In this document: piece by piece, positions 25,701 through 34,825 of the stretch
How positions within the stretch are numbered: the first letter of the stretch is position 1
How the letters are laid out: each line of letters starts with the position of its first letter
NCBI GenBank assembly: GCA_021399435.1
Contig: JAJTUP010000019.1
Location: 930,001-994,000 of the forward strand
DNA: 64,000 nt
DNA from: Diaporthe sp. PMI_573
Taxonomy: Eukaryota; Ascomycota; Sordariomycetes; Diaporthales; Diaporthaceae
Direction: 5' to 3'
Position numbers and translations under genes: made by a program
Notes under the pieces: generated by a model
The model's database searches: none
What the model was told of the DNA's origin: nothing
Seen by the model: the letters and a program-made list of their open reading frames with translations, nothing else

Positions 25701-27526
25701 AACCTTTGTGAAATGTGGAGTCTTGGACATCCAGAGCTCAAGACCCACTGATCCCAAAAGCTCTCGAGGCGCAAGCGTCCCTTCTTCTCGCAGGCTCTCC
25801 TGAACTGCTCTGAAGAAACCACGAAATTTGCGGCGAAAGGGTCTGCAGCCTGCATGGCCTCACGGAGACGCTGCGAAATGACCCGAACCACTCCAGCGCT
25901 ATTGGAAGACTTGAGTAATCGCCTGTCGAGAATGAAGACCACTAAGGGTGCTTTGAGTGCCATGAATTCCATCTCAAAGTCACCTAGGTGTAGGTATCGT
26001 CCCAACTCGTGCAGAGAAGGGCGGCCATGGTCCACTTCGGTCAGATATTCAGCTGTCGTCCTGATCTGGTATCGGTAGTAGTTGTTGCCACAGAGCTGTC
26101 TCAAGTAAAGGTCCGTCATGAAATATGCAATACCGCACACGATCCAGGAATCGGTTCGTTCGTTCGGGTTGATGAAAATACCAAAGTATTGGGTTGCCAG
26201 AGAGTGGACAAGCTTTCGCGTGACTTCGATCTCTGTGTCAATAATATCCCGAGGGTAGAGCAGCCGAGTGCTGCAAAGAGAGAATGCTTGCAGCGGCGCG
26301 GTGCTTTCTATCATCTCCTCTACAAAGCATATCTTGTAGCTATTTTCCTCGTACGGGTATTTCGAGAAGGTCAAGGTGAAGAAGTCGCTTGCATGAGCCA
26401 GTGGCTGGCAGGTATTTCGAACCTCGTCACTCCTGCCAGGCAAGCAGTAACCATGGACTTTAACGGCGTTTCCGCCAAGCTTCGCCTCGTCTTCTTCGCT
26501 GCGAAACGTCGAATAGAGGTCCACGTCCTCGAACGGACCGATAGCGAAGCCAATGTGCTGGGCACCGCAATCTTTGGGATTGAACTTCATGACCTTCTTA
26601 CTCTCGCCATCAACATTCTCTTCGTGTTCTCCTATGAGCGTACCGGAGCAGATAGCAGTCATATCCAATAGCTTGTCCTCTTCCGTGGTTTCAAACTCAC
26701 GATTGGACTGCTGCGTTCTAGAAGCTGCCGGTCGACTGCCGGAAGCCGATGAGAGTCCTGCAGCTTGTGAGGCCAGAGGTTGCTTAAGAGCATCTCCGAC
26801 AGTGCGTGGAAATTTGAGCGAGATCTCCCACTGTCTCACCCTGGTCCGATCATCCACGCATGGAAAGAGACAGCTGGCATATCCAGGCTCGACAGAGTGC
26901 CGGGTGTAAACGTGCGGGTACTGAGTATCGCCATCATCGACACCTACGAAATGGAAACCGTCCCGAACATGTGTGATGCGGAAGGGGATCTCGATCTTGA
27001 AAGTATGTGGCTCGATGGGCTCCTGAGGGCCAGCCGCCCCAGGAGTTTGTACAGGCTTGAGCACGATCTTCTCTGGCTTCAACCATACCCGCAGCGCCCC
27101 GTTGGCCGGCTGGCATCCCTTTGTCTCCCTCCCGGTCATGGGCAAGTCGCCGCGCATGTTTGGCTGTAGCCGCTTCATGCGCTTCGTTCTAAGATGGTGC
27201 TGTTGTACGCTCCAGTCGAAGCCCTTTGGTGTGTCCATGAACTCGTAGGGATCCCTGTATCTAGCCTTCACCTTCTGGTAGTTGACTGTGATGCTGTCGA
27301 GGTCGATTTTGCACTGGCGAGCGTCGATGTTGACGAATTCGGGTTCGTCGCCACCGGTGTGGAAGATCTTGATCATAGTGATGCCTTGCACCTGTTTCGC
27401 CTGGAAGTTGAAGTCCAAGTGGACACGCTGCTCGACGACGGTGTATGGCTCGTAAACGATTTCTTCGGCGGCCGCAGCGACGCCATCGGCGGCGACGGCC
27501 ATCGGGTTGTCCATGACGGCTGGCAT
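22754..27526 (-). CDS. TAF2: TFIID subunit TAF2 (TSM1), M1-aminopeptidase-like
   Basis: I take the start as MPAVMDNPMAVAADG (ATG at complement 27526), giving 1590 aa. The frame is open a further 107 codons upstream to an ATG at 27847, but that part is Arg-rich and does not resemble TAF2. Residues about 30-700 carry the aminopeptidase-N-like fold of TAF2: VVEQRVHLDFNFQAKQVQG, the segment SVEPGYASCLFPCVDDRTR, and ATQYFGIFINPNERTDSWIV. No zinc-binding HExxH is seen, as expected of this catalytically dead homologue. HEAT-like helices follow (about 850-1230), then a basic, Pro/Ser-rich tail ending in a KLKLKLG motif and polyproline. TAF2 binds Initiator DNA and TAF1 within TFIID for RNA polymerase II start-site recognition. 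No intron is needed to explain the frame. Confidence 0.93.
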   Translation of the reverse strand: MPAVMDNPMAVAADGVAAAAEEIVYEPYTVVEQRVHLDFNFQAKQVQGITMIKIFHTGGDEPEFVNIDARQCKIDLDSITVNYQKVKARYRDPYEFMDTPKGFDWSVQQHHLRTKRMKRLQPNMRGDLPMTGRETKGCQPANGALRVWLKPEKIVLKPVQTPGAAGPQEPIEPHTFKIEIPFRITHVRDGFHFVGVDDGDTQYPHVYTRHSVEPGYASCLFPCVDDRTRVRQWEISLKFPRTVGDALKQPLASQAAGLSSASGSRPAASRTQQSNREFETTEEDKLLDMTAICSGTLIGEHEENVDGESKKVMKFNPKDCGAQHIGFAIGPFEDVDLYSTFRSEEDEAKLGGNAVKVHGYCLPGRSDEVRNTCQPLAHASDFFTLTFSKYPYEENSYKICFVEEMIESTAPLQAFSLCSTRLLYPRDIIDTEIEVTRKLVHSLATQYFGIFINPNERTDSWIVCGIAYFMTDLYLRQLCGNNYYRYQIRTTAEYLTEVDHGRPSLHELGRYLHLGDFEMEFMALKAPLVVFILDRRLLKSSNSAGVVRVISQRLREAMQAADPFAANFVVSSEQFRRACEKKGRLRLESFWDQWVLSSGCPRLHISQRFNKKRLEVELTVVQNQVEWAKAEHPLEKDDFWRDVLEERQDVLAAEVPLTFTGPMTFRVHEADGTPYEHCLEMKLDAAATKGSRLAMPYNTKYKRIKRVRQKKREKDHTKAPGAGRGDADGQDEDGNEDDEKGHTLNMFGDVLMGEEDMASWKLVDWDSDQQQQMDQESYEWIRVDCDFEWIYCLETNLKVYMTVAQLQQDRDIAAQVESMLQLTRNAPSNIQTTTLLRTLYDDRYFYGIRTMAAQALTGHAEKANNFRGMRHLIRVFKTFYCYPDSANPRPNDFTDKKSYHVQSAIPAAVARIRGGQEFCPEEAREFILDQLVFNNNDENTFSDHFYVAKLLEALATSLIRTKATDAADEEQDYSKLQSFAERAIAQIERYQQMDEVFSSYQNIWTRTALDCKVKLMKSGVMAVDGIEFMQYLTPETLDLVQIKAFESLIELGLFLKPGLMKYLLTSMSLSSSPFVRDRLFKAFTRGLASIAFGELNVSEIRPNESGSKPSGALQASQNGAHSDGMALDEEDHGGLIVEQSDAVIKQRQTDAARRVDIVAAIKAMKEALQDNKDLQRQLWKAVDSPVLGIAEKRNLLELCSTLFPKEDEMLVTMKYPVRWTAVRGHHHRGKVSLTSTPRFESAADMYQSLVMTFKQTYKTSLKRTREEVVPEQPSHVVPSAVPSAPRSLVEQEKEQPKKKMIKLAHPGPSRTGAQSPAPSPAPVARQPSIAVVAPTRPPPELERGDSIAVQNRPTVKLPSAPQSAPGTPTPEPSRHVISNSKASKLSKKRKLADTDATPAPRRSRIVTMNYGHLPEHKRQQIARILSPKARAIPPADSIVATPASRAIPPTTSPSRQGSSPANVDVSLISSMSTLNADPSSNTQASQHQQKTHLPPGKMVRKPLPTGPSPHSAVSPTSSIAAKPAATPRQPSQSQRPISASPSRPVSPVASRPSTEPASKPKKLVKLKLKLGNKSLTGLSKDKPPPPPPAG

Positions 27527-28889
27527 ATTGTATCCTCGCCGAGGATCCTCTTCCCGACGAGTGCGCGTCTGGTTGTTGTTGTCTCCGTGACGCAATCCGA
27601 CGTCCAAATCCACTCCCGCGGTCGTCAACCACGGCGTACCGCAGCAACTTTGGATGTTGCCATACACGGAGTCGCGGTCGTACCCTCGTGGGGCGAGTCG
27701 TGCCGTTGTCGCGTAAGAGCGGGAGGTCCGAAGCTGCGATCTGGAAACCGAGGGATTCGCAGGAGGATGTCTGCTCGGAAGCTGGTATATCCTTTGTGTG
27801 GGCAACAAACTTGCTAGCAGTGGCAAGGTCGTTTCGCGGCAACGCAAAGAGAAGGAGGTAGCAAATTGGGTTGTGGCAGTCTGATGCGCTGCGATGCGTG
27901 CGACCGTACGTCCAGTAGCTACCTAGGAAGGTACCTAGGTAGGTAACTAGGTAGGTAGGTAGGTACGCGGTGCACAGTAGTGGCGGGGCCGGTGACGCAC
28001 GGACCAAGGAAGTCACTTGCCTCTGCCAGCAGATTCGTGGAAATGGGCTCTCATAATACAGAGGGTCAAGTCGATATGGCCAGGATGAGATGAGAATGTG
28101 ATCAGATCCGGTCCCATGGCCTACAGGCTCCAGCTTGGCCTTGGTGTTGCAGGTACCCATTGTGCTGCGTACTGCGTGCGTACTGCGTACCCCGTACACC
28201 CCTGTGCAGGCCGTGCTGCCAGCAGTCAGGCACTTCACCTGGTGGATCAGCAGAAGTCGGGAATGGAGTCTAGGACAGGGGTCGTTTGCATTCACCACAG
28301 ATTTACCTGGTAGACTTCTGCCGTCGCACAGGGTGTTGAACTACAGGGTGGATAGAAAGTGCCGGCCCCCACACCACACTTGTTGGAAGCTTTCTCCGTG
28401 GAACCCAGGGGTCGGCTGGCTTCTTTTTCTGACACAAATACTTCAGCCAGCCAGCCTTCCTTCCCTTCCCATCCATTCCCTCCTCCCTTCTCTGTGGTCT
28501 CGGGCGTTTTCTGCCACCTGTGATGGGTGACGGTGTGGCCCGTTTCCAGGCCGCTGCCATCACCTATCTGTTCCCCATTGACCCAAACCAGCCCGCCGTC
28601 AACACCGGGACTACCCAGCACCAAGACACTGCCTACACATTGAACATACCGTGTCATTCTGACTGGTATCTTGGCTTGGTATTATTCCTATTCCCTGTAT
28701 GCTGTGGTGACAAGTTCCCCTACTCACTAAAATGATCCCTACAACAACCCAACTGCGCCGCCGTGGACCCCCACCAGTGAGCTCCTGACCGCTAGCGTAC
28801 TAAAATTCCCATGTTACGAAGACGCCGCCCTGCCGCCCTGCCGCCCTGCACCCTCCATCGCGCAGACCGCATTTCCCAACACATTGTTC
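27527..28889. promoter_or_regulatory. TAF2 promoter region and SAS4 3' flank
   Basis: TAF2 and SAS4 are in tandem on the minus strand, so this segment contains the TAF2 promoter. It includes a block of CCTAGGTAGGTA-like microrepeats at about 27915-27967. The in-frame extension 27527-27847 upstream of the TAF2 ATG is counted here as leader. No independent gene is seen. Confidence 0.5.
27915..27967. repeat. GGTACCTAGGTAGGTA microrepeat cluster
   Basis: Imperfect, partly palindromic tetranucleotide repeats (TAGG/CCTA) including GGTACC and CCTAGG palindromes, 390-440 nt upstream of the chosen TAF2 ATG. I recall similar CCTAGGTA repeats being scattered in upstream regions of Sordariomycete genomes. 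Confidence 0.8.
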
Positions 28890-30626
28890 TCAGCCACGAT
28901 GCCTTGACCCACGTCGAAGGATCCTGAGTCTTCGCTCCCGCGCCTTGAGCATCTCCACATCTCGATACTCTTCCGGAAGCACAAAGTCGTGCTCCTCGAG
29001 CTCAGGCAGAGCCTGGCCCCACGCGAGCACCGTCCTCCCGCGTCGCCGAGACTTGTTGAGCGCAGCATCCCGCTGGTATGGTTTCTTGAAGAACGACGTG
29101 AACTCTGGTTGCGGGGGTGGTGATAGGGCCCGAGGCGGACGTCGTCTGGCTGATATCGCAGCCATGCGGGACCTCGCCATGGCCTCCTCGTGCAGCTGCT
29201 TGGCCGATGCATCGACGTCGCTCATGTCAGGCGGGTCGCTGTCGCTGTTGTCCGCCTCCTCGCCATCTTCTTCGCCGCCTTCCAGTTCGTCCGCCGACTC
29301 TTCCACCTCCTCGTCGTGTTCCTCGTCATCCTCGGCCTCGGACGAGTCTGTCTCCTCTGAGGCGAGGCTCTCTTTTGCAGCGCGCTCCTTCTCGAGTTTG
29401 AGCCTCTTCTCCTCGGCCGCCCACTTCGCGAACTTGTCCAAGACTACCTCGCACTTGTGGACGAAATGCGCCCGAGCAGGTTCAAATTGTTTCTTCTTGC
29501 TCTCTGTGATGCCGCTTACGCCCATGGTCTTGAGCCAGTCAGGGCCCTTGAGGCCGTCGAGTAGCCGAATGACCTGCGCCTTTTCATGTTGGGAGCGTCC
29601 CCTCTCGGCGTTCCTCGTGATCTTCTCGTTCCGAGACTCCTTTCGGTGTATCGACTCATAATAAGAGTCGGGCAGTGGATCACTCAGCGTCTTGCCCTTG
29701 TACTGGCTCTCCAACCAACTCAGATCAATTGTCTGTGAATCATGGAGATTTGTAAACAGGTGGTCGCCGTAGCTGCGGGTTGGGAAAGTAGAGGGGGTCA
29801 AGTGGGGCTCGTGGCGCGGCGCCGAGGTGGAGGCGGATGGCGGATATGTGTCGACAACGACTATAGGGGTGTCGAGCATCAAGACGTCTGCAACAAGCAG
29901 GCAGGTATTGTCAGCTGCGCCGTCGTGGAGCGGATGAGGGATCAATGACGGGGGCAAGGGGAGATTTGGCATACGTTCTTCCTTGGGCACGTTTCCGATC
30001 ACCTCGTCATACTCGGGAAAGTAGGCCGACAGCTCGCTCTTGAAGCGGACGCCCTCTTGCGACCGTAGCTTGCGCCCCTGGCCGTTGCTGGCGGCCATGT
30101 CGGCCGAGCTGGGCTGCAGCCGGTCCAATTCATGCTTAATGCCATTGACGACCTTCTCTCTGTGTTTTGTAGGGGCGGCGTCGGCGCCATGGGCGGTGCT
30201 GGTGGCTGCATCGCCGGTTGCGGGTGCAGGCGCGGGTGTTGCTCTGTGGGCGGCGGCGGCGGGCGGCGGCGGCGCGGCAGCAGGTGCGCTGGCAGGGTGA
30301 CGATGGTCCTGTTTAGGGGGCTTGTGGGTCGGGGTCGGGGTCGGGCGGTGGTGCTGCCTGGCGTCGACGTTCTCTGGGAACAGCCTGGCCTGATACTGGC
30401 TCTTTGAAGGGATCTCGACCGTGATCTTGGCCTTCTTTGGGGATTTGAGGTCGTATCTCAGGTTTGTCGCGTCGTGCAGGCGCTTGAGGGGCCGGCTGGA
30501 GTTCTGCTGGTGCAGGCGCGTGGCAGCGGCGGAGGCGGTGGTGCGATGAGCGTGTGGGAGTGGAGGGAGGGCAACAAGAGGCTCGGCTCTGCGAGTAGAG
30601 CGAGTGCTGGTCGCAGTCATTGCCAT
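28890..30626 (-). CDS. SAS4: SAS4-like subunit of the SAS histone acetyltransferase (silencing) complex, two exons
   Basis: Exons are complement(30626..29975) and complement(29887..28890), 549 aa from MAMTATSTRSTRRAEP. A second ATG two codons later is equally possible. The frame is also open upstream to 30971, but that stretch is low-complexity. The intron (GTATGC...TTGTTGCAG, 87 nt) is a multiple of three and stop-free, so it hides in the frame. The middle holds the SAS4 signature: LSDPLPDSYYESIHRKESRN, then KAQVIRLLDGLKGPDWLKTM and GVSGITESKKKQFEP. It is followed by a Lys/Glu-rich helix, a long acidic tract and a basic C-terminus (KSRRRGRTVLAWGQ). In yeast Sas4 bridges Sas2 (a MYST acetyltransferase) and Sas5 for H4K16 acetylation near silent chromatin. 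The early RYDLKSPKKAKITVEIPSK segment also recurs, to my memory, in fungal SAS4 proteins. Confidence 0.85.
   Translation of the reverse strand: MAMTATSTRSTRRAEPLVALPPLPHAHRTTASAAATRLHQQNSSRPLKRLHDATNLRYDLKSPKKAKITVEIPSKSQYQARLFPENVDARQHHRPTPTPTHKPPKQDHRHPASAPAAAPPPPAAAAHRATPAPAPATGDAATSTAHGADAAPTKHREKVVNGIKHELDRLQPSSADMAASNGQGRKLRSQEGVRFKSELSAYFPEYDEVIGNVPKEERMPNLPLPPSLIPHPLHDGAADNTCLLVADVLMLDTPIVVVDTYPPSASTSAPRHEPHLTPSTFPTRSYGDHLFTNLHDSQTIDLSWLESQYKGKTLSDPLPDSYYESIHRKESRNEKITRNAERGRSQHEKAQVIRLLDGLKGPDWLKTMGVSGITESKKKQFEPARAHFVHKCEVVLDKFAKWAAEEKRLKLEKERAAKESLASEETDSSEAEDDEEHDEEVEESADELEGGEEDGEEADNSDSDPPDMSDVDASAKQLHEEAMARSRMAAISARRRPPRALSPPPQPEFTSFFKKPYQRDAALNKSRRRGRTVLAWGQALPELEEHDFVLPEEYRDVEMLKARERRLRILRRGSRHRG
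29888..29974 (-). other. SAS4: SAS4 intron, 87 nt, in frame and stop-free
   Basis: Minus-strand donor GTATGCC and acceptor GCTTGTTGCAG. Length is divisible by three with no stop, so both the spliced and retained forms are translatable. Splicing joins NVPKEE to VLMLDTPIVVVD through a His codon. Confidence 0.75.
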
Positions 30627-32392
30627 TCTTCTGCCAGGCGACTTGCTCCTCGCATGTTCTGCTGGGCCGTTCGGAATGATGGAAACCGGTCGTGTCAATC
30701 GAGGATCTGATGGCCGACTGTTTGATGCATTGACAGTCACGACGTCTGGTGGGAAATTTTGCGGGCGCCCGCCTGCTTGGCTGGGCTCTCTCTCCTCCTG
30801 CGTCAGACCTCCTCGCCTCCTCAATCTCAGCCCAGTGTTTAGCTGCTGCCCACTGCCAGCCCGCCCGGGTGCCCTGCCCGACCGCCTGCTAGGGGATGCC
30901 ACAACCCTGTGGACTACTTTTGGCCCCAGAGCCCAGCCGGCTGAAGGACACACTGAGTGCCCTCCTCTCATGCCATCCCGTCCACTGACCCAATCTCACC
31001 GTCGCACCCCCCTTTCAAAGAACTCACACTCACTGATTGATGTTTGCTAGTACCAATGTCCACCCACTGCTTGTCTTTTGTGAATGCTCTTCAATTCTCT
31101 GGCACACTTGTAGTAGCCACTGGAACGGATCCGGCATTTTCAAGGCAACTGAGAATGCTCACACGAAGCTGATCCAGCCTTCTACCAGGCCTTTGCCTGT
31201 GGTTTTTGTCTCATGCCGGTACACAACCACGCATCATGAGCACACCTTTGACAATCTACTCATGTACCCCAAGTGGATTGTGCAGAGGGGACTCTTGCCT
31301 CCTCATGTCTCCTAACCCTGGAACCGGATGTGGAGGCACACTGTAGGGTGGTAGCAAGCCCACCCGCCCCCTCCCCAAGTGGCTATTGATAGAGGGGATA
31401 AAAGGTTTTCCTCCCGGACAAGAATAGACAAAAATAGACGCCCCTTCGGTGCAGCCGTTGTACAAGCAGCTGGAACCTGTCATCTCGGTCTCTTTTCCCC
31501 TTGTGAAGTTGGAGTCGACCATAAATATACCATTTTGCCTAGGACAGACATGGAAACCCTAGACTACCTAGGTAGAGGCTACACCGTTCTCAGCATCTGC
31601 CATCTGCTGCTGCGCCTGTGTGAATGATCTTCCCCCTCTGGAAGGCAGATCCAGTCGGCTGTGTCAGGCATTCCCTTTCTGCCAGTCTGCATCAACCCCA
31701 TCATGCCTGATGGCTCAGCGGCCAGAATCAGCTCGCCAAGGGTCTGATCCTCACCAGTTGATTTGATTACAGCCCTCTGAAGCTCTTGTCAACCGGCAAG
31801 GGTTCAGGCGACAACAACAAACAGCAAACACTGGGCCACATGAACCTGAATCCTGGCACACAGCCCTACGCCGTCAGATCCGAGGTTACGCCAGAACCTA
31901 TCACCCATCGCCATGAGCATCACCCCATGTGCTGTGTTGGTTCTTTCCAATGCCCTGCCCCGCCTAGCCCAGAGGTATTTCATCACTGGCCGTCGCTGAT
32001 GAGGTTGTTCCCATCCTCCAGCGCCAGGCTCTCTCATGTCGTCCCATGATGCTTATTCTTCCCCTTGTCCCGCCTCTTCCGCTCCCCTGATTCCTGCTCT
32101 TGGTTTTGTATTTCGGACTGCCTTCCATACCTCTCTCTTGTTTGGTCAGTCCATGCCATTGTCGGGAGAAGAGAAATCTGGAAGTCCTGGGCGGATAGCC
32201 TCCCCAACTCCGAACCCTTGAATCCTTCGAATAATGTGGTGGTTGCAACTCGTCGAAACACAACGTCATCATCGCCCGCCCCGCCAAACAAGGACGGCGC
32301 CCCCTACCGGCCTACCAACTCCTCCACGGACCCCCTCGGTCGCGCAAGCCGGCGCTAATGGATACAACCATGATTATGAACTCACTGTAACC
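30627..32392. promoter_or_regulatory. divergent intergenic region between SAS4 and the IQM-like gene
   Basis: 1.77 kb between head-to-head genes. It contains no recognisable third gene, only short or low-complexity frames. Both upstream extensions of the neighbouring frames lie here. Confidence 0.5.
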
Positions 32393-34399
32393 ATGGAGGG
32401 ACCAAATAGCCAAGGCTGCCAGAGTCAATCAAATGCATCTATAGACTCAGCAACATCAGTACGGTCCAAGAAGCAGTACATGGACTCTCTTGTGGCGCCC
32501 ACCAGCGAGGAGATGTCGCGCATAGCCCAGGTGCAGCTTACTCGAGAGCAACAAGAGAAGCGCAAGTCGCGCGAGAAAGAAAAGGAGCGCAGGTCCATGG
32601 AGGTGCCACAGCCCAGCCCGACTTTGGACTCCAAGAATCGGCCCCATCGCAGTAGTATCTTTGGCCGACGCAAGGAGGATTCTCCGTCTCGCAACACCAG
32701 CGCCCTTGCCGCCGCCGTCGCAAGCGCCACAGCCGCAGGAACGGGTCATGACAGCGGTGACATCTTGCGCCATCGGGCAGCTACAATGATACAGCGCACC
32801 TACCGGGGCTACAAAACCCGAAGAGAGATGAGGGGCCTGGGCTTAAACGCCGATAGGAGATGGGGCCAGGCATTAAGGGAGCTGCAGTTCAGGACGGTCA
32901 CTACTCCAAGAGCAAGACATGACACTGTCACGTCAGTACCTGAGGATTGCGAGGTCAACGATGGAGACACGGATGCTGCAAAGCGGTCGAGATCAGCTCG
33001 GTACAACTGGCACAAGATTGCGACAATCGCGAGGAGGGCAGGTGGCGATATGGAAGATGACCACAGCAGCTCGAGCGACTCGGACTCAGACTCGGATGCA
33101 GGCCCAGCAACGTCTGATAGGAAGGGGGAGGCCCGTCGGAAGAGGGAGGAGACTAAAGCTAGGAGGCGTAATGATGCGACGATGATGATGGGCCTGCAGT
33201 ACTTTCTCGAGATGGTCGACCTCAAACACCGCTATGGCTCCAATCTGCGGCAGTACCACGAAGAATGGAAAAAGGCAGATACTCACGAAAACTTCTTCTA
33301 CTGGCTGGATCATGGCGATGGACGGCACGTTGAGCTGAGCACGTGCCCGCGTGACAGGCTGGAGAGGGAACAGGTGCGGTATCTGTCGCGGGAAGAACGC
33401 CAGTTCTACCTGGTAAACGTCGACTCGGACGGCAGGTTGTGTTGGGCAAAGAATGGGGCTCGGATCGATACCACAGAGGACTGGAGGGATAGCATACAAG
33501 GCATTGTTCCGATCGACGATACGGAGACGCCCGCCTTCCAACCAAAGTCCACATACCCGAACCAGCCAGGGCTGTTTCCGAGCGACCCCAGCTCCAGGGC
33601 GAGCAGTATCAGCACCGCATCTGAATCCGAACGCGAGGCTGCTCGCGCGGCTAAATATGCGTCGCCGGGCGTGACCGATGCGAAGGGGGTCAAGAAGGTA
33701 ACACATATCTCCGCCTCTACGATCTTCAACACCCTCCTACGGAAGTCAGTTCGTAAGAACACTTGGATCTTTGTCGCAGACACGAGCTTCCGGTTATACG
33801 TGGGTATCAAGGATAGCGGGGCCTTCCAGCATTCGTCATTCGTCCAGGGTTCTCGCATCTCCGCCGCGGGGCTCATCAAGATAAAAAATGGCAGGCTTGC
33901 AAGCCTGAGTCCGCTCTCGGGTCATTATAGGCCGCCGGCGTCAAACTTCAGGGCCTTTGTCCGCAACCTCAAGGACGAAGGCGTAGATATGTCGCACGTT
34001 TCAATCTCCAAGTCTTACGCAGTCCTGGTGGGGCTTGAGATGTACGTCAAGACACGGCAAAAGGGCAAGCAGCTTCTTCAGAGGACAGCGCACCAAAAGG
34101 ACAAGGTAATTCATCCCGAGGAGGTCCAGAAGCGCGAAGAAGAGGCGCGCGACAAGTCACAAAGTGCGGAAACGGAAAGGCGGTTCCTCGAGAAGCAGCA
34201 GGAGGAGGACGACAAGCAGCGGGAGGAGAGTAGGGCCGCGGTCAAGGTGATGCAGAAGCTTAAGCTGACATCAACGGCGACGGATGGCCAGAAGGGCGGG
34301 GCCGAAGGAGAAAAACAGGAAGGAGGCCGAGCCAAAGAAGGTGCAGGTAGCCCTGCATCGACGCGTGCAGAAGAGAGCAGGCCGGGTGATGCGACGTGA
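32393..34399 (+). CDS. IQ calmodulin-binding protein related to plant IQM family
   Basis: I chose the ATG at 32393 (AACCATGG, strong context), giving 668 aa. The frame is open to an ATG at 32234, adding 53 non-descript residues. Residues about 128-147 are an IQ motif (ATMIQRTYRGYKTRREM) for calmodulin. About 285-400 and 475-595 match the plant IQM proteins: LKHRYGSNLRQYHEEWKKAD, NFFYWLDHGDGRHVELSTCP, RYLSREERQFYLV, NTWIFVADTSFRLYVGIKDS, GAFQHSSFVQGSRISAAG, and LSPLSGHYRPPASNF. Ser/Asp-rich and Lys/Arg-rich linkers separate the blocks, and the C-terminus is a charged coiled coil (EEVQKREEEARDKSQSAE). It is likely a cytosolic or nuclear calcium/calmodulin-responsive protein. The biochemical activity of the IQM core is, as far as I know, unproven in fungi. 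Confidence 0.85.
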   Translation: MEGPNSQGCQSQSNASIDSATSVRSKKQYMDSLVAPTSEEMSRIAQVQLTREQQEKRKSREKEKERRSMEVPQPSPTLDSKNRPHRSSIFGRRKEDSPSRNTSALAAAVASATAAGTGHDSGDILRHRAATMIQRTYRGYKTRREMRGLGLNADRRWGQALRELQFRTVTTPRARHDTVTSVPEDCEVNDGDTDAAKRSRSARYNWHKIATIARRAGGDMEDDHSSSSDSDSDSDAGPATSDRKGEARRKREETKARRRNDATMMMGLQYFLEMVDLKHRYGSNLRQYHEEWKKADTHENFFYWLDHGDGRHVELSTCPRDRLEREQVRYLSREERQFYLVNVDSDGRLCWAKNGARIDTTEDWRDSIQGIVPIDDTETPAFQPKSTYPNQPGLFPSDPSSRASSISTASESEREAARAAKYASPGVTDAKGVKKVTHISASTIFNTLLRKSVRKNTWIFVADTSFRLYVGIKDSGAFQHSSFVQGSRISAAGLIKIKNGRLASLSPLSGHYRPPASNFRAFVRNLKDEGVDMSHVSISKSYAVLVGLEMYVKTRQKGKQLLQRTAHQKDKVIHPEEVQKREEEARDKSQSAETERRFLEKQQEEDDKQREESRAAVKVMQKLKLTSTATDGQKGGAEGEKQEGGRAKEGAGSPASTRAEESRPGDAT

Positions 34400-34825
34400 T
34401 GGGTTCTACTTAGCAGGACGGTGAAGAATCGGCGGCTGCTCTCGACGGCTAGCCTGGCATTTCGTAAGAGTTGAAGGGATGGGCTGTTATGCTCTCGCGC
34501 ATCGATATATACCCCAATATGAGTATCAGGCGAGACTTGGTCGCCGCCTTAGCTAGACATAATCGTAACATTGAACCGCTAGCTAGTCTTGACTGACATT
34601 GTGCCTGCCGTGCCTGTCTTTCCCTTGGCCTACTCAACACAATGCATGCAATCTCTCCATTAGTTTTACAGCAGTGACTCATTATCATTACACTCTTCTG
34701 AGAAAATATGTACTCGAAAGGGGGTATAAGAAAGCCTTCGGCCGGGGGGGGGGGGGTTCCTAGCCTCACAGAGCGCCTGTGCTTCGGCCTCTGTTGCTCT
34801 CCAGTGCAATTTTTGCAGGCTAAGC
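34400..34825. other. convergent intergenic region
   Basis: Short spacer between the 3' ends of the IQM-like gene and YPT35. It holds a G homopolymer of about 12 at 34745. No gene. Confidence 0.6.
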
